A program made the translations under genes and the position numbers. A stretch of 44,843 nucleotides of DNA. It comes from Pseudomonadota bacterium (GTDB lineage: Bacteria > Desulfobacterota > Binatia > UBA12015). The stretch's first letter is position 1; every line of letters begins with the position of its first letter. Shown piece by piece: positions 16,395 through 23,831 of the stretch. A model generated the notes under the pieces. The model saw only the letters and a list, made by a program, of their open reading frames with translations, had not been told where the DNA came from and did not search any database. The stretch is from assembly GCA_005777805.1 (NCBI GenBank), contig SXLG01000146.1:1-44843 (forward strand). Reading direction: 5' to 3'.

Positions 16395-17606
16395 TCAGCG
16401 CGTTTTGGATTGTCTGACGTAACGTTGCAGGTCTTCGCGGTCGATGAGAGCGAGGATCTCGACCCGGTTGCCGTCGAGCGGCCGATAGATCAGGCGCACG
16501 TCGCTGGCGATGCGAATGCGGTAGAGGTCGGGCACGCCCTCGAGCGGAATCGCGCGCAGGCTGCCGTGCCGCCAGTCCTCGGCCAGTCGCGCGACTTTCT
16601 CGAAGGCAATGCGGACGATCTTGCGGTCCCAGCGCCGGATCGACTCGTAGAACTCATCGGTGAACACGGGGACGCTCCAGCCGGGGCCCTCGCCTTCGGT
16701 GGGATCGGCGCGCAGGGGCGAGGCCACGCTGCTCTCGGGCCGTTGACTCTCGAGTTCGCGGACCCGGTTGCGCAGGCGGGCTTCCTCGGCGGCACTCTCC
16801 TCGAGGTCGCGCTCGGCGCCATCGGCCCGCCGCCGCTCGCCGTCGAGCTCGCGGCCGAGTCGTGCCACCTCGGCGGGCGTGGCGCTGCCGAGCCGTCGCT
16901 TCAGATCATCGCGCTCCACCCGAAGCTGCGTACTCTCGCCATTGGCCAGGTCGCGCGTCGCGCGTTCGCGACGGACGTCCTCGCGAGCTTGTCCAAGCGC
17001 CCCTTCCAATTCGACGATCCGGGCGCGCATTTGCTCGATTCGGTGCAGGGCCCGTTCTCGATCCTTCGCTGCGCGCGCGCTCTCGCGCCGGGCCTGATCG
17101 GCTTCGTCTTCGAGGCGGCGAGCCTCGGGGTCGGATCCGTCGCTGTCTGTGGTCGCGGCCTGGCGGGCGGCGTCCTCTTCCTTGTGCCGCTCCTCGGCCT
17201 CGTCGTATTCGGCGATGATCGCGCCGACGATCTCGGTGACGAGTGGTGCCGTGCCTTCAGCCTTCGAGCAGAGCAGTGCCCAGGCGCCGTCACGCAACGG
17301 ATCCTTGGCCCGCACCAGCAGGTCGACCAGGGCCATGGCCGAGTCGCTCTCTGCCGCGAATGCGGCCAGCCGCGGTGCTCCGAGTTCGCGCTGTAGAGTG
17401 CGATCGACCTCGCTGCCGACCTCGGGATCGCTCGTGTAATAATCCACCAGAGACCAGGCGAGGTCCCAGGTGTTCATCGCGTCGATGCGCTTGCCCTTGG
17501 GTGCTGTTCCGAGCCGGCCGACGAGAGTGCGCAGCCGCTTCTCGGGCAGCGCGACGACGAGGAAGGTGGTGCGTGCCTCGTCGTCGAGAGGACTCAGCAG
17601 GGCCAC
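16395..17606 (-). CDS. Coiled-coil protein fused to a C-terminal RelE/ParE-like domain
   Basis: 403 residues from a GTG start. Residues 1-140 are mainly helical and unrecognised. About 140-295 is a charged coiled coil rich in Arg, Glu and Ala. The last 95 residues (WSVPVFTDEFYESIRRW, FEKVARLAEDW, PDLYRIRIASDVRLIYRP, VEILALIDREDLQRYV) match the RelE/ParE/HigB fold: a basic helix pair, then strands with the Tyr-Arg-Ile and Arg-Leu-Ile-Tyr elements. Stand-alone toxins of this fold are about 90 residues; here the fold is the tail of a long protein and no antitoxin-sized gene adjoins it. It could be a self-inhibited toxin, or the fold could be used for protein or ribosome binding. It lies 94 bases downstream of the kinase-like gene. 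Confidence 0.75.
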   Translation of the reverse strand: MALLSPLDDEARTTFLVVALPEKRLRTLVGRLGTAPKGKRIDAMNTWDLAWSLVDYYTSDPEVGSEVDRTLQRELGAPRLAAFAAESDSAMALVDLLVRAKDPLRDGAWALLCSKAEGTAPLVTEIVGAIIAEYDEAEERHKEEDAARQAATTDSDGSDPEARRLEDEADQARRESARAAKDRERALHRIEQMRARIVELEGALGQAREDVRRERATRDLANGESTQLRVERDDLKRRLGSATPAEVARLGRELDGERRRADGAERDLEESAAEEARLRNRVRELESQRPESSVASPLRADPTEGEGPGWSVPVFTDEFYESIRRWDRKIVRIAFEKVARLAEDWRHGSLRAIPLEGVPDLYRIRIASDVRLIYRPLDGNRVEILALIDREDLQRYVRQSKTR

Positions 17607-17700
17607 GGCCGGAGGCTAGCGGGCCAAGGCGGCAGCGCCAGCCCGGGCGCGGGTTCTCGCGGGCGGATTCACGCTGCGCATCGCCGTCGCGGATCGGCCG

Positions 17701-18372
17701 TCAGCTCGGGAAGCGGCGCCGGTAGGCGTCGAGAACCAGTTCGGTGGCGACGTCCAGACCGAGCACCTCGGTGTTGACCACCAGATCGTAAAGCGACGGA
17801 TCCAGGTATGAGAGGTTGAAATCCTGCCGGATGAAGCGCTCGCGCTGCTGATCCTGTCGTGCCACACGCCGCGCGGCCTCGTGTCCGTCGAGGTTGTAGC
17901 GGGCGGCGTACCAATCGGCGCGGGCATGACCCGAGGCGGCGACCAGCACCCGCAGCGCCCGATCGGCCGGCAGGATGTAGGTGGCCCCGCGGCCGACGAT
18001 CACGGAGTGTCCGCGCTGGCCCAGGGTCGTCACGATCTGGACGACGTCCCGCAAATAATCGCTCTCGGTGAAGCTGCGGTGCGAGAAGCCATCGACCACC
18101 ATGCGCTGAATGGACGTCGCGGAGTGCTCGTCGAGCCCGGTGACCAGGCTCAGCCGTACGCCTTCCTCGCGGGCGATCTGCTCGACGATCTCGCGTCCGA
18201 AGAGACCGAAATCGAGCCGGCCGGCGACGCGGCGTCCCAGCTCGGTGCCGCCCGAGGAGGGCATCCGGGCGATGGCGATGCAGGGCGAGGCCGGGCCGGC
18301 CGCCTGGCGGCGCGAAGCCTCCCAGCGTTGGACTTGTTGATCGACGAGCTGCGCAGTGTTCTGGCCGGCCAT
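17701..18372 (-). CDS. Cytidylate kinase-like family protein
   Basis: 223 residues. The N-terminal segment IAIARMPSSGGTELGRRVA is a modified P-loop followed by GLFGREIVEQIAREEGVR, and VIVGRGATYILP, RADWYAARY and RFIRQDFNLSYLDPSLYDLVVNT follow, as in the cytidylate-kinase-like family (Cytidylate_kin2). Members are predicted P-loop nucleotide kinases of uncertain substrate and are not the housekeeping Cmk. GAGGG is 10 bases before ATG. It is upstream of the coiled-coil/RelE gene on the same strand and divergent from the metallo-hydrolase across a repeat-filled gap. Confidence 0.82.
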   Translation of the reverse strand: MAGQNTAQLVDQQVQRWEASRRQAAGPASPCIAIARMPSSGGTELGRRVAGRLDFGLFGREIVEQIAREEGVRLSLVTGLDEHSATSIQRMVVDGFSHRSFTESDYLRDVVQIVTTLGQRGHSVIVGRGATYILPADRALRVLVAASGHARADWYAARYNLDGHEAARRVARQDQQRERFIRQDFNLSYLDPSLYDLVVNTEVLGLDVATELVLDAYRRRFPS

Positions 18373-18542
18373 GTCTGGGATCCCTCGTTGGCAGAGCGCG
18401 GGCGCTGAGCCCGGCTGCGAAAGCCGCGCGCAAGCTAACAGAGGTCCTCCCCGGTCGCATCCGGTCCGCGCGCCGCCGGTCCACAGGACACGGTTCGGGG
18501 AACACCGGGCCGTGTGACGCCGGTCGAGCGCGCCGCGTGTGC

Positions 18543-18785
18543 CGCAGGGTGCGTGGAGCTGGCCGGTCCCGTCCTTGTCGGCGTACCCGTCCTGCGGTGT
18601 ACATGTCGCAGCCTGCGTGGAACCACCCCGGCCGGGACGAGGGTCTGCGCCGCGTCGCTTGTCCTGCGGAGTCCGTGCCGCAGCGTGCGTGGAGCTGCCC
18701 GGTCGGGACGTAGGCCTGCGCCGCGTCGCTCGTCCTGCGGTCGCGTGTGCCGCTGCCCGCGTGGAACCGCGCCCGCGTGTGCTAG
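18543..18785. repeat. Four-unit direct repeat array, 72-bp period (one 64-bp step)
   Basis: The marker GCGTGG occurs at 18551, 18615, 18687 and 18759: steps of 64, 72 and 72 bases. Each unit runs CTGCGG...CCGCAGC.TGCGTGGA, then CCGG.CGGGACG, then CTGCGCCGCGTCGCTYGTC. Divergence is spread along the unit, and the last unit ends just before the metallo-hydrolase ATG (18795). The array occupies most of the 422-base divergent intergenic region 18373-18794, whose remaining left part shows nothing recognisable. Confidence 0.85.
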
Positions 18786-18794
18786 GCGGCCTTC

Positions 18795-19451
18795 ATGCCG
18801 TCGCCCACGCTGCGGATCGGAGTCGTTCCGGTGACCCCCTTCGAGCAGAATTGCTCGATCCTGCGCTGCGAGCGCACCGGCAAGGGGGCTGTGGTCGATC
18901 CCGGCGGCGACATCGACCAGATCGTCGATGGCCTGCGCCAGATGGACGTCGAACTCGAGAAGATCCTCATCACGCACGGGCACATCGACCACGCCGGAGC
19001 GACTCGTGCGCTGGCCGACCGCTTCGGCGTGCCGATCGAGGGCCCGCACCGCGACGACCTTTTCCTCATCGCGGCACTGCCCGATCACGGGCGGATGTTT
19101 GGGCTCGATGCAGCGCAGTCGTTCGAGCCCGATCGCTGGCTCGAGGACGGCGACGCGGTGACGGTGGGCCAGCACGTCTTTGAAGTCCGCCATTGTCCGG
19201 GTCACACCCCGGGGCACGTCGTCTTCTACTCGCCCGAGGCCAGCGTCGCGATCGTTGGCGACGTACTCTTCGATGGCTCGATCGACCGCACCGACCTGCC
19301 GCGTGGCAACCCCGCCCAGCTCATGCAGTCGATCCACGACAAGCTGCTCTCGCTCGACGACCAGACAGGCTTTGTCCCCGGGCACGGCCCGACCTCGACG
19401 ATCGGCCGCCAGCGCCGGATGAATCCCTTCCTGGTCGGCGAGTCCGCGTAG
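18795..19451 (+). CDS. YcbL-type metallo-beta-lactamase-fold hydrolase
   Basis: 218 residues. The zinc motif THGHIDHAG, the third His in CPGHTPGHVVFY, the bridging Asp in VGDVLFDGSIDRTDLP and the last His in VPGHGPTSTIGRQRRMNPF are all present. The ending GxTIGxERRxNPF is typical of the YcbL subgroup of glyoxalase-II-like enzymes, which hydrolyse thioesters such as S-lactoylglutathione. It would be cytoplasmic and probably acts in methylglyoxal detoxification or general thioesterase chemistry. It converges with the rRNA methyltransferase, with 26 bases between stops. Confidence 0.9.
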   Translation: MPSPTLRIGVVPVTPFEQNCSILRCERTGKGAVVDPGGDIDQIVDGLRQMDVELEKILITHGHIDHAGATRALADRFGVPIEGPHRDDLFLIAALPDHGRMFGLDAAQSFEPDRWLEDGDAVTVGQHVFEVRHCPGHTPGHVVFYSPEASVAIVGDVLFDGSIDRTDLPRGNPAQLMQSIHDKLLSLDDQTGFVPGHGPTSTIGRQRRMNPFLVGESA

Positions 19452-19477
19452 CTCCGGGCGCGGCTCGTGCGGCCCGC

Positions 19478-20770
19478 TCAGGGTTCGCGTCGGACGAGGA
19501 GGGTCGCGGTCTCGAGGTGGGGGGTCTGTGGGAAGAGATCGAGCGGGACCACTGTGCGAAGATCATAGGCCGTGCACAGGTGGCGAAGGTCGCGCGCGAG
19601 CGTGGCCGGGTTGCAGGAGACGTAGAGGAGGCGCTTCGGAGCGAGCGCGAGCAAGGGCTCGATGACGTCGGCAGCACCGCTGCGCGGCGGGTCGAGCATC
19701 ACCAGATCGAAGTGGGGTCGCGCGTCGAATTTGGCCATGGCCCAGGAGCGCAGCACGCGGCTGACGTCGCCCTCCTCGAAGGTCAGATTGGTGAAGCCGA
19801 GGCGCTGCGCACTGGCGCGGCCGCTGGCCACGGCCGCGCGGGCGCGCTCGACGACGTGGACCGAGCGGCTCCGGCGCGCGAGCGGTAACGCAAAATTGCC
19901 GGCGCCACCGTAGAGGTCGGCCACGCGCTGGTCGGACGCGGGTGCTGCCAGCTCGAGCACGGTCTTGACCAGTTCGAGATTGCCGGCGTCGTTCACTTGC
20001 GTGAATTCGCCGGCGCGGGTCTCGATGACGAGATCCCGCTGGACTGGCACGAATACCCGGTCGTCGCCGATCACCTGACGGAAACCCCGGCCGTGCAGCA
20101 CGAGGGCTGTCAGGCGCGGATTGCTGCGCAGGAAAGCTTCGCTGCGGGCCGGGTCGCCGACGTCGAGCGGACCGTCGCATTGCCCGACCAGCACGATGCG
20201 GTCGCCGTGGCCGACGCTGGCCACCTCGACGCGACCCAGTCGCGAGGCGAGTTCCGCGACCCAGCGTCCCGCGAGGTCGACGCCACCACGCAGCTCCTCG
20301 GCCGCGAGCAGGCACTCGTCGATCGCGACCAGCGTATGGCTCGCCGCCGCGTAAAAGCCGACCCGGCCCGCCTGCACGCGCAGGCTCAGTCGTCGTCGAT
20401 AGCTGAATTCCTTCGAGGGCCGGCGTAGGCGTTCGAGCGGTGGATCGGTGAGGCCGCCGATCCGTGACAGCGCCGCGCGCAGATTGTCCTCCTTGGCTTG
20501 TGCCTGCGCCTCGGGTGTGACGTGCTGCCACGCGCAGCCCCCGCACGCCGGCAGCCACGGGCAGGGGGGCTCGCGGCGCGCGGGGCCGCTCGCCAGCAGC
20601 GACACGAAGTCGGAAAAACAGTAGCTGCCATGGTCCTCGCGCGGGCGGAAAGCGATCTCGTCGCCGGGCGCGGTCTGGCGAACGAAATGGACCTTGCCGG
20701 CATGGCGGACGACAGCGTGCGGGCCGTCGGTGAGCCCGCTTGCGCGCCCGTGCAGTACCTCGGTCGACAT
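19478..20770 (-). CDS. 23S rRNA (uracil-C5)-methyltransferase, RlmD/TrmA family
   Basis: About 430 residues. The N-terminus carries a degenerate TRAM-like beta domain followed by a 4Fe-4S Cys cluster (CPWLPACGGCAWQH). The C-terminal Rossmann domain has VADLYGGAGNFALPLA (SAM binding), VMLDPPRSGA, and YVSCNPATLARD with the catalytic Cys. This matches the TrmA/RlmC/RlmD family that forms m5U in RNA; an RlmD-like role on 23S rRNA is most likely given the TRAM and cluster layout. ATG 20770 is preferred; GTG 20803 would add 11 residues. The region upstream contains a direct repeat beginning within 25 bases of the start. Confidence 0.88.
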   Translation of the reverse strand: MSTEVLHGRASGLTDGPHAVVRHAGKVHFVRQTAPGDEIAFRPREDHGSYCFSDFVSLLASGPARREPPCPWLPACGGCAWQHVTPEAQAQAKEDNLRAALSRIGGLTDPPLERLRRPSKEFSYRRRLSLRVQAGRVGFYAAASHTLVAIDECLLAAEELRGGVDLAGRWVAELASRLGRVEVASVGHGDRIVLVGQCDGPLDVGDPARSEAFLRSNPRLTALVLHGRGFRQVIGDDRVFVPVQRDLVIETRAGEFTQVNDAGNLELVKTVLELAAPASDQRVADLYGGAGNFALPLARRSRSVHVVERARAAVASGRASAQRLGFTNLTFEEGDVSRVLRSWAMAKFDARPHFDLVMLDPPRSGAADVIEPLLALAPKRLLYVSCNPATLARDLRHLCTAYDLRTVVPLDLFPQTPHLETATLLVRREP

Positions 20771-20794
20771 ACCCTGGGAGGATGCGCGCTCACC

Positions 20795-20880
20795 GGAGTT
20801 CACGGGCCGCGTGTACGCATCAGGCGAAGATCCCGCGAGACCGGGCGGTGCCGGGAGGCTCAGGCGTGGGAGTTCACGCC
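20795..20880. repeat. Direct repeat, 74-bp spacing, weakly conserved
   Basis: GGAGTTCACG occurs at 20795 and 20869, each followed by a GC-rich stretch of partial similarity (CCGCG.GTACGC versus CCGAGCGACGC). It lies in the gap between the rRNA methyltransferase start and the hydrolase stop (20771-20993), which otherwise shows nothing. It is included because the spacing is close to that of the other intergenic arrays. Confidence 0.45.
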
Positions 20881-20993
20881 CGAGCGACGCCCCCGGCCGG
20901 GTCCGGTGCCCGCTGGGGCGGATAGGCCGGCCGCGGTCGGGGCACGCCAGCTGGCTGGTCGCCGCTGGCCCCGCGTTGGCTGAGGGGAGTGCT

Positions 20994-22019
20994 TCATTCG
21001 GCGCGCGAGGTCCACAGTTCGTTCGAGGTGGGCTTGAGGAAGGGCTCGAAGGTGTCGTCGTCCGCCAGCGTTGCCTGCAGGAAGGGCATCACCCAGCGCC
21101 GGACGCGCTCGTGCGCCTCGCCCTGCGTCAGCGTGCGGGGCGGATCGCAGTCGGCCGAGGGGAAGCATTGGTCGGCGAACGCGTAGTGTCCGGTGCGGAG
21201 GATGCTCACCTCGATCTTGCGTGCCGCGCTGCGGTCGAAAGCCGCGCGAATTCCATCATTGCTGACGACGCTGTCGATCTCGCCGAGGAGCGTGAGGGAG
21301 GGAATGGTCAGCGCCGAGGTCGCGTTCGTCGCCGCGGCCATCGGAATCGCGACGTCGATCCGCGGGTCGCGCGCGGCGACGAGGTAGGTCGTGAGGCCAC
21401 CAAAGGAATGGCCGGTCATCGCGATCCGCTCGGGGTCGGCGATACCCTCGAGGAACGAACCGGGCGTGGCTGCGAGGGCCAGGACCTCATCAAGGGCAAA
21501 AATTATATCGTCGGGCCGCTCCACCAGGGCGCGCACGAGGGCCCCTTGCTCCCGGCACGCCGGGAACTCGGTGAGCGTGTTGCCCGGATGCGGTGGCGCG
21601 ACCACGATGAAGCCATGTGTTGCGAGCCAGGGCTGGAGGAAGATGCTCTGGTGGGCGTAGCCGCACGAGCCGTGAGAGAAGAGCACGATCGGGTAGAGCC
21701 CGCCCGCTCGGTCGGCTGGGGCCGCGTCGACGGCAGCATAGTCGGTGCGGCGTGCCCCCGAGTCGGGTGGGGCGGGGTACCAGATGATCGTGTCGAGCAC
21801 GCGATCCTCGCCCGGGACGGCGCTTGATTCGCGGGTCATCCGCACGACCCGTACGCCCGGGTCCCAGGGGCCGTCGGCGCGAGCGTCGATGCACGTTCCC
21901 GCGGCCCATTCGGTCGGGACGTCGCAGGCCGGCGGGACCGGGGAATTTGACCCGCCACCACCGCAGCCGGCGACGAGTGTGCAGAGGAGCGGAACGAACC
22001 GGGGGGGCAGAGCCATCAT
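20994..22019 (-). CDS. Alpha/beta hydrolase lipoprotein (PAF-acetylhydrolase/dienelactone-hydrolase-like)
   Basis: 341 residues. The signal MMALPPRFVPLLCTLVAGCGGG ends in the lipobox LVAGC. The mature part has an oxyanion segment IVLFSHGSCGYAHQS, nucleophile elbow MTGHSFGGLTTYL, acid LLGEIDSVV and catalytic His RTGHYAFADQ. Its layout resembles plasma PAF-acetylhydrolase and dienelactone-hydrolase-like esterases. The start is ATG 22019, five bases after GGAG. The same Shine-Dalgarno plus ATGATG sequence is repeated 71 bases upstream, which creates a short overlapping leader frame (see the leader entry). The substrate is unknown; the protein is probably anchored in the periplasm. Confidence 0.82.
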   Translation of the reverse strand: MMALPPRFVPLLCTLVAGCGGGGSNSPVPPACDVPTEWAAGTCIDARADGPWDPGVRVVRMTRESSAVPGEDRVLDTIIWYPAPPDSGARRTDYAAVDAAPADRAGGLYPIVLFSHGSCGYAHQSIFLQPWLATHGFIVVAPPHPGNTLTEFPACREQGALVRALVERPDDIIFALDEVLALAATPGSFLEGIADPERIAMTGHSFGGLTTYLVAARDPRIDVAIPMAAATNATSALTIPSLTLLGEIDSVVSNDGIRAAFDRSAARKIEVSILRTGHYAFADQCFPSADCDPPRTLTQGEAHERVRRWVMPFLQATLADDDTFEPFLKPTSNELWTSRAE

Positions 22020-22114
22020 GGTTTCTCCGTGGCAGGTGCAGGGTCGGTTACGACGCGCGGGCCGGCGCCGGCGCGGTGCAGAGCCATCATGGTTTCTCCG
22101 CGGCAGGTGCAGGG
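22007..22114. repeat. Two-copy 37-bp direct repeat, 71-bp period, carrying a start site
   Basis: The 37-base cores at 22007-22043 and 22078-22114 differ at one base. On the minus strand each reads CCTGCACCTGCC.CGGAGAAACC then ATGATGGCTCTGC, so a ribosome site and start codon are both duplicated. The 34 bases between cores are GC-rich and unique. The array sits in the divergent gap between the hydrolase and the next lipoprotein (22020-22308); the rest of that gap shows no clear element. Confidence 0.92.
22016..22090 (-). CDS. Possible 24-residue leader peptide coupled to the hydrolase gene
   Basis: Starting at the upstream copy of the duplicated start (ATG 22090, GGAG five bases before), the frame runs 24 codons to a TGA at 22018-22016. 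That TGA overlaps the hydrolase ATG at 22019 in an ATGA arrangement. The 71-base repeat period shifts the frame by one base, which produces the overlap. Whether it is translated is unknown; the peptide has no recognisable motif and may be accidental. Confidence 0.35.
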   Translation of the reverse strand: MMALHRAGAGPRVVTDPAPATEKP

Positions 22115-22308
22115 GAAAGCAATATGCCGGAGGTGGCGCGAGTCCGGCAGCACTGAGTCCCGCTTCGGATTTGGATGTCATACCTCGCGAGGACTGTCGA
22201 GACGGTGCAGCCGGTACTTGCCAAGGATCGGGGCAGGTTGCCGCTTCATCGGCTCGTGCCAGGGGCTTTCGCTGGCGGAGGTACGCCTCAAACGGCATCC
22301 TCGGGCTA

Positions 22309-22746
22309 ATGAGGCCGTACTGTCGCTCGCGTTCGTGGATCACCGCATTCCTGCTGGCGGCGGCCTGCGTCGCCCCGCGCCCGCCTGCGCCGGTGCCCAC
22401 ACCCAAACCGCGCCCCACCCTGCCTGCCTTCACCGGGCGCTGCATCTTCATCAACACCATCAGCAACTGGAAGGCGGTCGATCCCTTCCACGTCCTCGTC
22501 CAGACCAGGGCCCGGGGCTGGCAGTGGGAGATCACGCTGGAGCGCCGCTGCAACGGGGTTCTTTGGGCCAACACGATCGCCTGGATCGGTGACAAGAATC
22601 AAATATGCGACTACCGTCATGATTCGATTGCTGTGCCACAGGACCGCTGCCTGATCGCCGCGATCCATCCCTGGGCGCCCGAGGTGGCGGCCGAGCCGGG
22701 GCCGGCGGGCGTGGCCCCCACGCCGCGTCCGACACCGCGCAGCTGA
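22309..22746 (+). CDS. Small lipoprotein, DUF6491-like
   Basis: 145 residues. The signal segment SWITAFLLAAACVAP ends in a lipobox (LAAAC), followed by a Pro-rich linker (PRPPAPVPTPKPRP). The mature domain FTGRCIFINTISNWKAVD, LERRCNGVLWANTIAW, ICDYRHDSIAVP and CLIAAIHPW has four spaced Cys residues and small beta-strand blocks, a pattern like the DUF6491 lipoproteins; the family match is tentative. The tail is Pro-rich again. No strong ribosome site precedes ATG. The gene is divergent from the hydrolase and followed by a good hairpin. Confidence 0.65.
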   Translation: MRPYCRSRSWITAFLLAAACVAPRPPAPVPTPKPRPTLPAFTGRCIFINTISNWKAVDPFHVLVQTRARGWQWEITLERRCNGVLWANTIAWIGDKNQICDYRHDSIAVPQDRCLIAAIHPWAPEVAAEPGPAGVAPTPRPTPRS

Positions 22747-22761
22747 ACCCCCGGTGGGGGT
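22747..22761 (+). terminator. Hairpin after the DUF6491-like gene
   Basis: Perfect 6-base stem ACCCCC / GGGGGT with a GGT loop directly after the stop codon, followed 11 bases later by an AT-rich stretch (GCGAAAAAATTTACG), unusual for this GC-rich window. It lies between convergent genes. Confidence 0.5.
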
Positions 22762-22851
22762 CGGCGCTTTGCGAAAAAATTTACGATTGTCGAACGCCGC
22801 GCAGGTGCGGAGGCAGCGTCGGCATGCGCGGCTCGGGCCGTTCCGGCGAAT

Positions 22852-23718
22852 TCAACGCCTGTCGCGGTCCGCGAGCGGCGTCGCGAGCAAGCCGCGCAGC
22901 GACTGGCACTCCGTATCGTCGAAGCCCGCCAGGCCGAACCGGATCTCGCGCGGGTCTGGCCGTTCGCGCCAGGTGTCGAAGATCCGGTCCCAGACCGAGA
23001 GCAGTGCCGCGTAGTTTGAATTGGTCTCGGCAGGAACTCTGGAATGATGCACCTTGTGCATCGCGGGCGTCACGATCAGGACGCGCAAGAGTCGATCGAG
23101 CCGCGCCGGCAGCGCAATGTTGGCATGGTGCCACTGCACGACCGCCAGCATCGCCGTCTCGTAGAGGACCAGCGTTTCGAAGCCGAGGCCGACCAGCGCG
23201 ATTACGGGCAACCGCAGCAGCGACGAGAGCACGATCTCGCCGGGGTGAAAGCGATTGGCGCTGGTCACGTCCATCGCTGGATCGGAATGGTGCATGCGGT
23301 GGAAGCGCCAGAGCAGGGGGAAGCGGTGGTTCAAGCGGTGCCAGAGCCAGGTCCAGAGGTCGAAGGCGAGGAGCGCCACAGCCGTGCTTGATAGACCTGA
23401 TCCGTCGAATCGATGGGCCAGTCCGAAACGGTGGTGCGCACTCCAGATGGCCACGGCCTTCCAACTCGCGGCGAAGAGGATGGCCGTCAGGGCAGAGTTG
23501 GAGCCACCAATCAGGAGATTGCGCCCACCGTGAACCAGCCGCTCGCGAGCGGTCGGGAAGAGCAGACGTGAGGGCCGGCGCATCTCCCACACCAGTAGGG
23601 CGCCGAGCCAGAGCACGGCCGCGAGGCCGCGCCAGCGCTCGACCTCGGCAATGTTCCACGACGCTTCCGGCACGGCGCCAGCATGACACCAGCGGCGTGC
23701 GGTGGCGACGGCCACCAT
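22852..23718 (-). CDS. Sterol desaturase/fatty acid hydroxylase family protein
   Basis: About 288 residues with four or five hydrophobic segments (GLAAVLWLGALLVWE, SALTAILFAASWKAVAIW, IVLSSLLRLPVIALVGLGF). The di-iron His clusters are WHRLNHRFP, FHRMHHSD, QWHHANI and HKVHHSRVPAETNSNY, the canonical pattern of this membrane oxygenase superfamily. It would hydroxylate or desaturate a lipid at the membrane using O2. ATG 23718 is chosen; GTG 23673 is an alternative, and neither has a strong ribosome site. It may share a transcript with the upstream YhaON operon on the same strand (113-base gap). The substrate cannot be specified. Confidence 0.88.
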   Translation of the reverse strand: MVAVATARRWCHAGAVPEASWNIAEVERWRGLAAVLWLGALLVWEMRRPSRLLFPTARERLVHGGRNLLIGGSNSALTAILFAASWKAVAIWSAHHRFGLAHRFDGSGLSSTAVALLAFDLWTWLWHRLNHRFPLLWRFHRMHHSDPAMDVTSANRFHPGEIVLSSLLRLPVIALVGLGFETLVLYETAMLAVVQWHHANIALPARLDRLLRVLIVTPAMHKVHHSRVPAETNSNYAALLSVWDRIFDTWRERPDPREIRFGLAGFDDTECQSLRGLLATPLADRDRR

Positions 23719-23831
23719 TCCGGAAAGGTCCACCCCGGCTCGAGAATCCCACCCCGGCAAGTACCGCAGTGCGGCTTTGGTGTGATCGCGCCGTCGGAGG
23801 CTCGGCCGGCACCCGAGTCTGGCGGCGAGTC

